Positions 17,252-26,536 of a stretch of 41,328 nt of DNA are shown here, one piece after another. Under the pieces are notes generated by a model that saw only the letters and a program-made list of their open reading frames with translations, was not told the origin of the DNA and searched no databases. Position 1 is the stretch's first letter. Each line of letters begins with the position of its first letter. The stretch is from an uncultured Mucilaginibacter sp. (GTDB lineage: Bacteria; Bacteroidota; Bacteroidia; Sphingobacteriales; Sphingobacteriaceae): positions 1-41,328 of the forward strand of contig CAISPD010000108.1 of assembly GCA_903887275.1 (NCBI GenBank), in the 5' to 3' direction. The position numbers and the translations under genes were made by a program.

Positions 17252-18229
17252 ATGGACCAATGGTACGAATCGCTGCATAGCGAAGGCTTGCTGAGCGATG
17301 CCTCGTATGAAAAAATTAAGCTGCATGAAAAAGCAGGGCTGTTTTCTGTCCATTGGGAAATTAAAACTTTGCTATATATCGGCGTACTGCTTCTTACCGC
17401 CGGCCTGGGTATATTGGTTTATAAAAACATTGATACCATAGGGCACCAATTTGTATTGGCGTTTATCGCCCTGCTGGTAATAGGAAGCTTTTCCTATTGC
17501 TTTAAGTACGCCCTGCCCTATGATCGGGCAAAAGTAAAGGCACCAAATACCGCTTTCGATTATGTTTTATTACTGGGCACAATCAGCTTTCTCACCTTTA
17601 CTGCATACCTGCAATACCAATACCAGGTGTTTGGCAGCAATTACGGCCTCGCTACTTTTATACCAATGGTGCTGCTGTTCTTAACCGCTTATTATTTCGA
17701 CCATCTGGGTGTTTTGAGTATGGCTATTGCTAACCTGGCGCTCTGGATGGGGGTTTCTGTTACACCAAAAGAACTTTTACACAATTACGATTTTGATAGT
17801 GAGCATATTATTTACACTTACTTACTGTTGGGTATTCTATTATTGGTCCTGGCCTTTGTAAGTCAAAAATTTGATCTGAAGGCTCACTTTAAATTCAGCT
17901 ATCAGCATTATGGCTTGCACGTTAGTTTTATAAGCTTGCTGGCTGGGTATTTTCATTTTTATAATTCAATTTTCGCAATGTTCTGGATTTTAGGTCTTGC
18001 CGGGCTCGCGTTAATTTTTTATGCCGATGCCTATCGTTCCAGGTCATTTTACTTTCTATTGCTGGTTATCCTATATAGTTATATCGCATTGAGTAGCCTT
18101 GCAATACGCATGGTGACCCAGGTCGAAAATGTCGGTGGACTTTACCTTGCGTTCCTTTACTTCCTTGGATCGGGGGGTGGCCTTATCCTATTGTTGATCA
18201 ATCTAAACAGAAAACTAAAATCGGAATGA
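17252..18229 (+). CDS. Polytopic membrane protein, DUF2157-like
   Basis: 325 aa. A short soluble N-terminus (about 45 residues: WYESLHSEGLLSDASYEKIKLHEKAG) is followed by roughly nine hydrophobic helices starting at IKTLLYIGVLLLTAGLGILVYKNI. This layout resembles the DUF2157 family, whose function is unknown. No catalytic motif is visible. The stop overlaps the start of the next gene by 4 nt (ATGA at 18226-18229), so both products are made together and may form one membrane complex. Confidence 0.75.
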   Translation: MDQWYESLHSEGLLSDASYEKIKLHEKAGLFSVHWEIKTLLYIGVLLLTAGLGILVYKNIDTIGHQFVLAFIALLVIGSFSYCFKYALPYDRAKVKAPNTAFDYVLLLGTISFLTFTAYLQYQYQVFGSNYGLATFIPMVLLFLTAYYFDHLGVLSMAIANLALWMGVSVTPKELLHNYDFDSEHIIYTYLLLGILLLVLAFVSQKFDLKAHFKFSYQHYGLHVSFISLLAGYFHFYNSIFAMFWILGLAGLALIFYADAYRSRSFYFLLLVILYSYIALSSLAIRMVTQVENVGGLYLAFLYFLGSGGGLILLLINLNRKLKSE

Positions 18230-19413
18230 TCGTTTTCAACAAAGAGTGGCTCCATAACCTGCGGATACAGGAACAAGCCCAAAGCTATCGCGACAAAGGA
18301 TATATCAATAACGATGAGTTTAAACTTGCGAGGCAGCATTATCCTGTGAGCTTTTATATGCCAAACCCTTTTGTCAGGGCTGGATTATTTCTTCTTACGC
18401 TGTTGATCGTAGCCGTTGGCGATGGCTTATTATCGTTGATGGCTTCTGCGGGTAATATGATCGCCTCGCCGATATGGTCATTCTTCCTGGCTGTCATCAG
18501 CTATGCTGCCCTGGAAGCTATTATTCATTCGGAACAGCATTTCAGATCGGGCGTCGACGACGCTCTTGAGTTGATCGTTGCCTGTCAGTTTGCTACAGGA
18601 TTTGGTATCATGCTGGCAAAAACCCAAGGGTACGACGGAAATACACTGCGGCTTGTTTTTTCTATTTTCCTGTTTGTTATAACCTTGCTTTTAACCTTAC
18701 GCTTTTTAAACCGATTAACAGCAGCAATTGCGGTAGCCTCCCTTTTCGCTGCTTTTTTCTTTGCCTGGAACGGCGTGACTACTGCCGGCTTGGCTACTGC
18801 CCCATTTCTGTTAATGATCCTTTCCGCTGTAACTTATCTTACAGCACTTCGCATTGGTAAAAAACCGGAGTTGGTGAACTACAAAGATTGTATCTCAATG
18901 ATCGAAATTGTAAGCTTGTTGGTAATCTATGCTTCAGGTAATTATTATATTGTTCAAACGCTCGGTAATGTATTGGGCCCCGACAAAAATGTAAACAAAC
19001 CATTGCCATTAGGAGGCTTTTTCTGGTCATATACCATATTGATGCCCCTGGTTTTTGTGTTTTATGGGCTTAAAAGAAAAGACGCTATATTGTTGCGTAT
19101 CGGACTGATACTGATTGTGGCAGCAGTGGCTACTTTCCGAAACTACTTTCATTTACTTCCTGCCGAGACCATGCTTACGATCGCCGGTATATTCGCGATC
19201 CTTATTGCCTGGTTAACGATCAGGTATCTGGCTACGCCAAAAAATGGTTTTATCTATACCGAACCCGGTGAAAAGTTATTGCTGGATTACCTGCGCGTTG
19301 AATCGCTGATCACAGCGCAAAGAGTTGCCAATATGCCTTCTGCCCCAAAGCATGAAGATTCGCGCTTTGGCGGGGGAGATTTTGGCGGTGGTGGTGCCTC
19401 AGAGAGTTTCTGA
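18226..19413 (+). CDS. Polytopic membrane protein with Gly-rich tail, partner of upstream DUF2157-like protein
   Basis: 395 aa. The N-terminal soluble part (about 50 residues, EWLHNLRIQEQAQSYRDKGYINNDEFKLARQHY) repeats the layout of its upstream neighbour: a short helical segment before the membrane part. About ten transmembrane helices follow. The C-terminus is cytosolic-looking and ends FGGGDFGGGGASESF, a Gly-rich tail similar to those of TPM-domain membrane proteins. Function unknown. Its TGA stop is the first half of TGATCA, whose other half is the stop of the convergent oxidoreductase gene, leaving zero intergenic bases. Confidence 0.75.
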   Translation: MIVFNKEWLHNLRIQEQAQSYRDKGYINNDEFKLARQHYPVSFYMPNPFVRAGLFLLTLLIVAVGDGLLSLMASAGNMIASPIWSFFLAVISYAALEAIIHSEQHFRSGVDDALELIVACQFATGFGIMLAKTQGYDGNTLRLVFSIFLFVITLLLTLRFLNRLTAAIAVASLFAAFFFAWNGVTTAGLATAPFLLMILSAVTYLTALRIGKKPELVNYKDCISMIEIVSLLVIYASGNYYIVQTLGNVLGPDKNVNKPLPLGGFFWSYTILMPLVFVFYGLKRKDAILLRIGLILIVAAVATFRNYFHLLPAETMLTIAGIFAILIAWLTIRYLATPKNGFIYTEPGEKLLLDYLRVESLITAQRVANMPSAPKHEDSRFGGGDFGGGGASESF

Positions 19414-21534
19414 TCAGATCAGTTTATCTGGTGTGACCGGTAGTTCGCGAATCCTCTTGCCGGTAGCATTATAGATAGCATTAACTACCGCCGGCGCAAC
19501 GCCAATCGTAGCAATTTCGCCCATACCTTTGGCACCCATCGGGTTTAAGTAGGGGTCGGGTTTATTGACAAAAAGGGCCTCCACTTGTGGGATATCCGCC
19601 TGAACCGGCACGTGATAGTCGCCAAAATTATTGTTGATCAGACGCCCGTATCGGTGATCGATCAATGCTTCTTCCATCAAAGCCATGCCGATACCCATAA
19701 TGGCGCCTCCTTTGATCTGGCTGGCCGCTGTTTTCGGGCTAACAATATGGCCTGCATCAGCAACCGAAACCGATTTGTTCACTTTAACTACCCCGGTAAC
19801 CGGGTTCACCAAAACCTGAATAAAATGAACCGACCACGAATAAGCCGCATAGTTGCCCATTTCTGCGCCGCCTTTGGATACAGTAGTAACTTCCAGTTGC
19901 GGTAATTTATTGGCGTTAAGCAATTTCACGTAATCGTTACTGTTTGCACCGCCATCCAAAGCTTTAAATTTTGTTTTGAGCTCGGTACATGCATCAAATA
20001 CTGCAGCCCCTACGGTAGATGTGACCTGCGAGCCGCCTTGTGTTGGCGAGGGTGGCAAGGACGAATCACCAAGAAATATTTTTACTTTTTCAACCGGTAC
20101 GCCCATCACTTCTGCACCTATCGCAGCCATTGCTGTACCTGTTCCGGGACCTATATCGGTTACGGCTGTTTGCAGCACCAGTATACCATCTGCCTGAAGC
20201 CTTGCGGTTACGGTAGCATTGCTACGGTAAGCACCAAACATCCCTGCGCCCATGCCATAGCCCACCAGCCTGCCATCCTTAACCAATGTACCCGGTTGCT
20301 GGCGTCTTTCGCTCCATCCAATCCGGTCAGCGCCCAACTGGTAGGCTTCTTTTAAAAACTTACTTGAGTAGGGTTTACCACTTAATGGATCAGTATCTGC
20401 ATGGTTGCGTAAGCGTAATTCAATGGGGTCGATATTCAGGGCATAAGAGAGCTCGTCCAATGCCGACTCCAGTGCCCAGGCCCCGGTAGCTTCTCCCGGT
20501 CCCCGCATGGGGGTAGGCGTGTTCACATTGAGTGAAACCACTTTATACTTTGTATTGACGTTAGGCGATGCGTACATAAGCTGGCTGATATTGACAACAC
20601 CTTCGGTAAAGTCTTCATAAACCGAGGTTTGCCCGGTGGCTTCATGTGTAATGCCCACCAATTTGCCATCGGAAGTAGCGCCTATCCCAATTTTTTGCCA
20701 GGTAAGGGGGCGATAACCAACGGATGTAAACATATCCGCCCTGCTCAGCACCAGTTTTACCGGTCGTTTTACCAATTTAGCTGCAGCTACTGCAGCAATC
20801 TCATGCGGCCAGGTACGCAATGCTGCACCGAAAGCCCCACCAACAAAGGGTGCATTTACCTGCACATTTTCCGTAGGTATTTTAAAGGCATTGGCTATGT
20901 TTCGCTGGGTTGATTTAACGCCCTGTGTTTTATCCCAGATGGTTAGTTTATTATCAGCATCCCAGCGGGCGATAATGGCATGTAATTCCATAGGGTTATG
21001 CACTTCGGTAGGTAAAAGGTATTCCTGCTCAACTTTTACCGGGGCCGTTTTGTAGGCGTCTTCCTGCCCGCGCACATAATCTTTTCCTTTTGCTATGCCG
21101 TTTTGGAGGTTATTCTTCAGGTCAGTCTGATGATCGTCTTTGTTAAATTGAGCCTTAACCAGGGAGCCGGCAAATAGGGCACGCTCAAAAGTTTCTGCAA
21201 CTACCAGGGCAATTGGCTGACCATTAAAATAGATCTTGTTATCTAAAAATATTTTTAAAGGACCTTTTGCAGGCTGATCAGGAGTATGGTATCCCGGAAT
21301 TTCAGGACAATTCTGGTAGGTGATAACAGCAAGAACACCCGGCGCACGTTCAGCGGCACGGGTATCTAAAGACGTAATGGTTCCCTTAGCAATTGTGCTA
21401 CCCACCAAAACGCCATAGGTAACACCCTTTACGCTATACTCAGCGGAATATTTAGCCGCACCGGTCACCTTCAACCTTCCGTCTACCCTGCTCGGACCAA
21501 GCTCAGGGTCCTTCACTTTTATCTTGCTTTCCAT
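19414..21534 (-). CDS. Molybdopterin-binding large subunit of periplasmic aldehyde oxidoreductase (PaoC-like, copy 1)
   Basis: 706 aa member of the xanthine oxidase family large subunits. An N-terminal a/b-hammerhead domain (RVDGRLKVTGAAKYSAEY) precedes the molybdenum-cofactor domains with GGAFGAALRTWPHE, MRGPGEATGAWALE and GQTSVYEDF-type loops. The catalytic glutamate is retained in GAKGMGEIA near residue 672. It oxidises aldehydes to acids, probably in the periplasm because the Fe-S subunit carries a Tat signal. It is the last gene of a four-gene operon and a close paralogue of the gene just upstream (68-nt gap). It has no own signal, so it would ride the Tat pathway with the small subunit. 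Confidence 0.92.
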   Translation of the reverse strand: MESKIKVKDPELGPSRVDGRLKVTGAAKYSAEYSVKGVTYGVLVGSTIAKGTITSLDTRAAERAPGVLAVITYQNCPEIPGYHTPDQPAKGPLKIFLDNKIYFNGQPIALVVAETFERALFAGSLVKAQFNKDDHQTDLKNNLQNGIAKGKDYVRGQEDAYKTAPVKVEQEYLLPTEVHNPMELHAIIARWDADNKLTIWDKTQGVKSTQRNIANAFKIPTENVQVNAPFVGGAFGAALRTWPHEIAAVAAAKLVKRPVKLVLSRADMFTSVGYRPLTWQKIGIGATSDGKLVGITHEATGQTSVYEDFTEGVVNISQLMYASPNVNTKYKVVSLNVNTPTPMRGPGEATGAWALESALDELSYALNIDPIELRLRNHADTDPLSGKPYSSKFLKEAYQLGADRIGWSERRQQPGTLVKDGRLVGYGMGAGMFGAYRSNATVTARLQADGILVLQTAVTDIGPGTGTAMAAIGAEVMGVPVEKVKIFLGDSSLPPSPTQGGSQVTSTVGAAVFDACTELKTKFKALDGGANSNDYVKLLNANKLPQLEVTTVSKGGAEMGNYAAYSWSVHFIQVLVNPVTGVVKVNKSVSVADAGHIVSPKTAASQIKGGAIMGIGMALMEEALIDHRYGRLINNNFGDYHVPVQADIPQVEALFVNKPDPYLNPMGAKGMGEIATIGVAPAVVNAIYNATGKRIRELPVTPDKLI

Positions 21535-21602
21535 GGGATGTGAATATTAAATTCTAAACCCTAAAATCTATCACTAACTACAAAATGACAAATGACCCCA
21601 CC

Positions 21603-23741
21603 TCACGCCACATGAGGCAAAGCCCCCAGCAACTTATCCGGAGTTATCGGCAGATCGCGCACCCGGATCCCGGTTGCATTGTAAACTGCATTTGCTACCG
21701 CTCCTGCCATACCGATCAACGCTATCTCGCCCATTCCTTTAGCACCGATAGGGTTAATATTGGTATCCGCTTTATTCACAAATAATGCATTTATTTGCGG
21801 TATATCTGCATTAACCGGCACGTGGTAATCACCTAAATTTGCATTCATCAGGCGTCCGTATCGGTGGTCGATGACGGCTTCTTCCATCAATGCCATACCG
21901 ATACCCATGATCGCTCCGCCAATGATCTGGCTGCGGGCCGTTTTCGGACTGATAATGCGTCCCGAATCGGCAACACAGGTAACTTTTTCCATTTTCACCA
22001 CGCCGGTAACCGGGTGTACATGTACCACCACATAATGAACCGACCAGGAGTACATGGCATATTTATCTACCTCGGTACCTGCTTTTGAATCGATCAAAAC
22101 TTCCAGTTTTGGAAGCTTATTTTGCTTTAATAATTGGGCATAATCACTCGAGTCGCCCAAAGCTTTAAATTTTTCTATCAGTTGCTTGCATGCCAGGAAC
22201 ACCGCCGAACCAACACTCGACATAATGGTTGACCCCCCCTGCTGTGGTGCCGGAGGAAGCGATGAATCACCCATATCAAAGCGGATGTTTTCAGTAGCGA
22301 TATTCAAAGTATCTGCTGCCAGCGCAACCATAGCGGTTGCAGTACCCGGACCAATATCACTTACAGCAGTTTGCAGGATAAGTTTACCACGATCTGTAAA
22401 AGTGGCCCTTACGGTTGCTGGTTCACGGTCGGCAACAAAAACGCCACCTGCCATACCATAGCCTACCAGCCAGCCATCTTTGGTAAGAGAACCTGGTTTC
22501 GAACTACGATTGCTCCAACCAATATCATCCGCACCCAATTTGTAGGCATCGCTCAAAAACTTGCCCGAAAATGGCTTACCGCTCTCCGGGTCAACATCGG
22601 TATAGTTACGCATGCGCAACTCGATAGGGTCAATATTGAGCTGATAGGATAATTCATCCAATGCCGACTCCAAAGCAAAGCAACCGGTAGCATAGCCCGG
22701 GCCACGCATCCATACCGGCGAACCAATATCCAGCGAAGATATTTTATTACTGGTAGCCACGTTGGCGCAGGCATAAAGCTGCCTACTCACATCTGCAGGT
22801 GCTTCGGCAAAATCTTCATAGGCCGAGGTTTGCCCAACTGCATGATGGTTGATACCCAACAACTTGCCATCTGCGGTAGCGCCAATAGCGATCTTCTGCC
22901 AGGTATGCGGGCGGTACCCAACCGACGTGAACATGTCCGTGCGGCTCAGTACCAGTTTTACCGGACGTTTAACAACTTTTGCACCGATCAGGGCAGCTAT
23001 TTCATGCGGCCAAACCTGCAGGGCGTTACCAAAGGCACCACCAACAAAGCGGGAGTTTACCTGAACATTTTCGGTCGGTATCTTAAAGGTTAATGCAATA
23101 TTGGTTTGCGTATCCTTTACGCCCTGGGTTTTATCCCATACGGTAATTTTATCTTCAGCATCCCAACGGGCTATGATAGCATGCATCTCCATGGGATTAT
23201 GCACTTCACTTGGCAAGAGATATTCCTGTTCAACTTTCACAGGGGCCGAACGCCATGCATCCGGGTCTCCACGCTTATATTCATTATCGTCTTTTGGCGA
23301 AAAAGCTGCCTGTAAATTATCAGTCAGCCTGGTTTGATGTTCGCCATTATTATATTGTGCAGTAACCAATGAAGCGGCATACAAAGCTCTTTCAAACGTA
23401 TTAGCGATAACCAGAGCCATCGGCTGACCGTTATATACTATCTTGTTATCGTAAAAAATCCTGATCTGCCCCTTGGGAGTATTGTTAGCAGATTGATAAC
23501 CTGGCACCTTAGGGCTATTCAAATGGGTAATAACTGCCAATACACCGGGCGCACGTTCAGCACGCTTGATATCTATAGACTTTATTGTTCCTTTTGCAAT
23601 CGTACTGCCAACAAGTACACCATAAGTCAGACCTTTTACCTCATATTCAGCCGAATATTTGGCTGCACCTGTTACTTTTAAACGTCCGTCAACCCGGCTC
23701 ATGCCGCCAGAAGAAGGAATGCTGTTGCTGCCAGTTCTCAT
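21603..23741 (-). CDS. Molybdopterin-binding large subunit of periplasmic aldehyde oxidoreductase (PaoC-like, copy 2)
   Basis: 712 aa paralogue of the following gene, similar along its whole length (GRLKVTGAAKYSAEYEVKGLTYG; TIAKGTIKSID; GGAFGNALQVWPHEIAA). The catalytic Glu in GAKGMGEIA is also kept, so it should be active. It differs at the substrate side: MRGPGYATGCFALE has Tyr where copy 1 has Glu, and loops differ in the middle third. It starts inside the stop of the FAD subunit gene (4-nt overlap), so this copy, rather than copy 1, is the one directly coupled to the FAD and Fe-S subunits. Confidence 0.92.
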   Translation of the reverse strand: MRTGSNSIPSSGGMSRVDGRLKVTGAAKYSAEYEVKGLTYGVLVGSTIAKGTIKSIDIKRAERAPGVLAVITHLNSPKVPGYQSANNTPKGQIRIFYDNKIVYNGQPMALVIANTFERALYAASLVTAQYNNGEHQTRLTDNLQAAFSPKDDNEYKRGDPDAWRSAPVKVEQEYLLPSEVHNPMEMHAIIARWDAEDKITVWDKTQGVKDTQTNIALTFKIPTENVQVNSRFVGGAFGNALQVWPHEIAALIGAKVVKRPVKLVLSRTDMFTSVGYRPHTWQKIAIGATADGKLLGINHHAVGQTSAYEDFAEAPADVSRQLYACANVATSNKISSLDIGSPVWMRGPGYATGCFALESALDELSYQLNIDPIELRMRNYTDVDPESGKPFSGKFLSDAYKLGADDIGWSNRSSKPGSLTKDGWLVGYGMAGGVFVADREPATVRATFTDRGKLILQTAVSDIGPGTATAMVALAADTLNIATENIRFDMGDSSLPPAPQQGGSTIMSSVGSAVFLACKQLIEKFKALGDSSDYAQLLKQNKLPKLEVLIDSKAGTEVDKYAMYSWSVHYVVVHVHPVTGVVKMEKVTCVADSGRIISPKTARSQIIGGAIMGIGMALMEEAVIDHRYGRLMNANLGDYHVPVNADIPQINALFVNKADTNINPIGAKGMGEIALIGMAGAVANAVYNATGIRVRDLPITPDKLLGALPHVA

Positions 23742-24718
23742 ACTAATCCGGATGCATGCTTTAATGCCTCGGTAATGGTTGCCGGAGCCAGTTTTAATTT
23801 AAAATCGTTACCGCCGTAGGTTTTGGCACCCTGTATTGCTATCTGCGCAGCGATATTGAAAGTCTCGGCAGATACAGGTTTGCCGATCAGTACCTTTTCG
23901 GCTTCAACAAGTCGCCATGGTTTGTGTGCTACGCCTCCCATAGCCAACCTTGCATTTTTAATGGTATTGCCCTCTAATTCGAGCGCAGCTGCGACAGATA
24001 CCAATGCAAAAGCATACGACTGGCGGTCGCGTATCTTCAGGTAATAACTATTTTTTGCAAAGTTATTGTCGGGTATCTCAACGCCCAGAATCAACTCACC
24101 TGCGGCCAGGTTATTATCCAGATCCGGATGTTCGCCGGGTAAGCGGTGAAAATCGGCGAATGGGATACGGCGGGTACCCTTTTTGCTTTGTACGATCACT
24201 GTAGCATCTAAGGCTACCAATGCCACACACATGTCGCTGGGATGTACTGCAATACACTTATCGCTGGCACCAAAAATGGCATGCATCCGATTATACCCAC
24301 CTATTGCACCACAGCCCGAACCGGGTTCACGTTTATTGCAGGGCATCGTGGTATCGTAAAAATAAGCACAACGGGTTCGTTGCAGTATATTGCCGCCAAC
24401 GGTAGCCATGTTTCTAAGCTGAGGGGATGCACCTGCCTTTAGCGCCATGGATAGCAAGGGCTGTTGGGCAACAACCAGTTTGTTTTCGGAAACAACACTA
24501 TTCAAAGCAAGGGCTCCAATATGTAAACCGCCTTTAACAGGCGCAATGTTTTTTAAAGGCAAATGATTGATATCGATCAACTTGTCGGGTGCCGTAACAC
24601 CACGTTTCATCAGGTCAACCAGGTTAGTGCCACCGGCGATGATCTTTGCGCCCGGCTTATTGATGGCATCGATCACTGCTTGCTGGGTTGCAGGACGACT
24701 GTATTGAAACTGCTTCAT
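23738..24718 (-). CDS. FAD and [4Fe-4S] subunit of aldehyde oxidoreductase (PaoB-like)
   Basis: 326 aa. FAD-binding motifs of the xanthine dehydrogenase medium subunit are present: IIAGGTNLVDLMKRG (about 26-40) and TVGGNILQRTRC (106-117). An insertion with four conserved cysteines, Cys117, Cys127, Cys136 and Cys155 (RTRCAYFYD, MPCNKREPGSGC, SDKC), matches the extra [4Fe-4S] cluster that distinguishes E. coli PaoB from ordinary xanthine dehydrogenase subunits. It passes electrons from the [2Fe-2S] subunit to an acceptor. It overlaps its neighbours by 4 nt on both sides. Confidence 0.93.
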   Translation of the reverse strand: MKQFQYSRPATQQAVIDAINKPGAKIIAGGTNLVDLMKRGVTAPDKLIDINHLPLKNIAPVKGGLHIGALALNSVVSENKLVVAQQPLLSMALKAGASPQLRNMATVGGNILQRTRCAYFYDTTMPCNKREPGSGCGAIGGYNRMHAIFGASDKCIAVHPSDMCVALVALDATVIVQSKKGTRRIPFADFHRLPGEHPDLDNNLAAGELILGVEIPDNNFAKNSYYLKIRDRQSYAFALVSVAAALELEGNTIKNARLAMGGVAHKPWRLVEAEKVLIGKPVSAETFNIAAQIAIQGAKTYGGNDFKLKLAPATITEALKHASGLV

Positions 24719-25359
24719 ACCGGCTGTCCTCCTTCTTTCACTTCCTGGATAGCATTGACTATATTAGGATAAGCTCCGCAACGGCAAATATTTCCGCTCA
24801 TGTACTCACGTATTTCATGTTCAGAGTTCGCATGACCCTCGCGTATGCAGGCTACTGCCGACATGATCTGTCCGGGTGTACAATAACCACATTGAAAACC
24901 ATCATGCTTGATAAAGGCTTCCTGCATCGGGTGCAATTGATCACCTTTGGCCAGACCTTCTATAGTAGTGATCTTTTTACCACTAACCAGAACCCCAAGT
25001 GTCAAACATGAATTTACCCGATGTCCGTCAACATGAACGGTGCATGCTCCGCATTGCCCATGGTCGCAACCCTTTTTGGTGCCGGTAAGCTCAAGTTGCT
25101 CCCGCAGCAAGTCGAGCAGTGTTACCCGCGGCTCTATGGATAATTGGTGCTTGACCCCATTTACTTCGAGGCTAACCGGCACTTTTTCGTACAAGTCGGC
25201 AATCTTTTCATCGAGGCCACTTTTAGCAGCCTTTACCAGTGGTGAAGGTGTAAATGCAATAGCCGTTAATAAGCCCGAATGCTTCAGGAAATCCCTGCGA
25301 GAGGATTCCAGGAAATTATCTTCATGAGCAGGTTCTTCGGGAGGATTTTTTGATTTCAT
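24715..25359 (-). CDS. [2Fe-2S] subunit of aldehyde oxidoreductase with Tat signal (PaoA-like)
   Basis: 214 aa. The N-terminus has a twin-arginine motif SSRRDFLK (19-26) followed by a hydrophobic stretch to about residue 45, so the folded complex is exported to the periplasm. A plant-type ferredoxin cluster is bound by Cys98, Cys103, Cys106 and Cys118; the second cluster by Cys157, Cys160, Cys192 and Cys194 (CGYC...CRC). It is the first gene of the four-gene operon and 4 nt overlap with the FAD subunit gene. Molybdenum-cofactor maturation genes (XdhC/PaoD-like) are not in the window. Confidence 0.95.
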   Translation of the reverse strand: MKSKNPPEEPAHEDNFLESSRRDFLKHSGLLTAIAFTPSPLVKAAKSGLDEKIADLYEKVPVSLEVNGVKHQLSIEPRVTLLDLLREQLELTGTKKGCDHGQCGACTVHVDGHRVNSCLTLGVLVSGKKITTIEGLAKGDQLHPMQEAFIKHDGFQCGYCTPGQIMSAVACIREGHANSEHEIREYMSGNICRCGAYPNIVNAIQEVKEGGQPV

Positions 25360-25466
25360 AGGACCTGATTTTATTGTGCTAATTTAATCAATATGCACAC
25401 TAAAAAACAAGCTCCCTGAACAATGTAAATGGCTTTTGTAGTATAAAATTTACTAAACGAAGCTAT

Positions 25467-26459
25467 TTATTTGATGGTATCTGTCACTTCATAGCGGTCT
25501 ACCGATTCATAGGAATTGGGAAGCTTATTGAAAACCGAATAAAAAACATATTTATTACCCTTATTAATACCAGGCAGTGCTGTTGCCAAAGCCTTTCGAA
25601 CCTGTAGATTTTCCTTTAACAATCCGGCAGTATTGGTCAACCTGATATTTGAACGATAAAATACCTGCGGGAAAACACCTTCAGGAGTAGTATGGGTTTG
25701 CAAATTGATGATCTGCGGCTGCGTTGCTACATTGATGGTATATGGGAAACGATACTTGCGGTTTGCAGCATTTAATACTTTAGCATAAAACCCATTGATC
25801 TGCTTCTCTTCCGGATAAACCCAGCTGATATAGGGTTGAGAAGTAGTTCTGGCTTCAGCCATCAAGTTTACAGCATTAACCAGGTAACCTTTGGCATAAT
25901 CATCCTTTGCCTGTTTAAAAAGCTCTGGCGCGGTTTTGCCGTTGATGCTATAAGGGTCAATTTCCAGGTCCGTCAGTTTCCAACCATAATCCAGTTTCTT
26001 ATACACCAATGTTACCATTTGCCCATTAGCTATTCCTTTCTGCCCGAAAAATGCCAGGTAGGTCTCGGGTTGGTCGATATTTACGCCGATCTTATGGTTA
26101 TTGATATCCTTGCTACCTATTTTAAGGGTGTCTTTCCCTGGCTTACGTTTCACCAGGTAATATTCCTCCTGCAAGGTAAAATCGCCCTCTTTCATATGGT
26201 TGCTTACTAATTCAATATCCTTGAGGTTACTGTTATTATCGATCATTTCTTTCGACAAAAGGCCGGACAATTGCTTCTTGCTATTGGCTTTTAATCCTTC
26301 AAACAATTGCTTGTTCAGGTCGTGAAAATTATTAGCCTGGCTTGGCGGGATCTTATCATTGGCATAGGTACCTGGTTTAACCGGCGTGTGGCAGCCAGAT
26401 AAAAAAGCGAAGAAAATGAGGCAACCCGGTAAGTTTTTAAGAAGTAAAGGCAGGTTCAT
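25467..26459 (-). CDS. Lipoprotein of unknown function
   Basis: About 330 aa from the ATG at 26459. An upstream in-frame TTG (26525) would add 22 residues and bury the signal, so the ATG is preferred. The N-terminus then reads as a lipoprotein signal with lipobox LSGC (Cys23). The mature part is polar and mixed alpha/beta, with a central stretch (QMVTLVYKKLDYGWKLTDLEIDPYSINGKTAPELFKQAKDDYAKG) like those in envelope-associated NTF2-type or DUF proteins, then a C-terminal domain. I do not recognise the family. It sits just downstream of the SMR transporter gene (77 nt) on the same strand. Confidence 0.72.
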   Translation of the reverse strand: MNLPLLLKNLPGCLIFFAFLSGCHTPVKPGTYANDKIPPSQANNFHDLNKQLFEGLKANSKKQLSGLLSKEMIDNNSNLKDIELVSNHMKEGDFTLQEEYYLVKRKPGKDTLKIGSKDINNHKIGVNIDQPETYLAFFGQKGIANGQMVTLVYKKLDYGWKLTDLEIDPYSINGKTAPELFKQAKDDYAKGYLVNAVNLMAEARTTSQPYISWVYPEEKQINGFYAKVLNAANRKYRFPYTINVATQPQIINLQTHTTPEGVFPQVFYRSNIRLTNTAGLLKENLQVRKALATALPGINKGNKYVFYSVFNKLPNSYESVDRYEVTDTIK

Positions 26460-26536
26460 ATCAAGGTGATAAAGGTTATTGATTGTTGCAGTTACGATAA
26501 TACGGGTTTTATTGGCAATGCCCAAAATTTACCGGA

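Noticed and set aside
19585..23681. Many plus-strand frames of 60-110 codons across the molybdopterin subunit genes.
   Set aside because: They are antisense shadows of GC-richer coding sequence, with no family motifs and poor starts.
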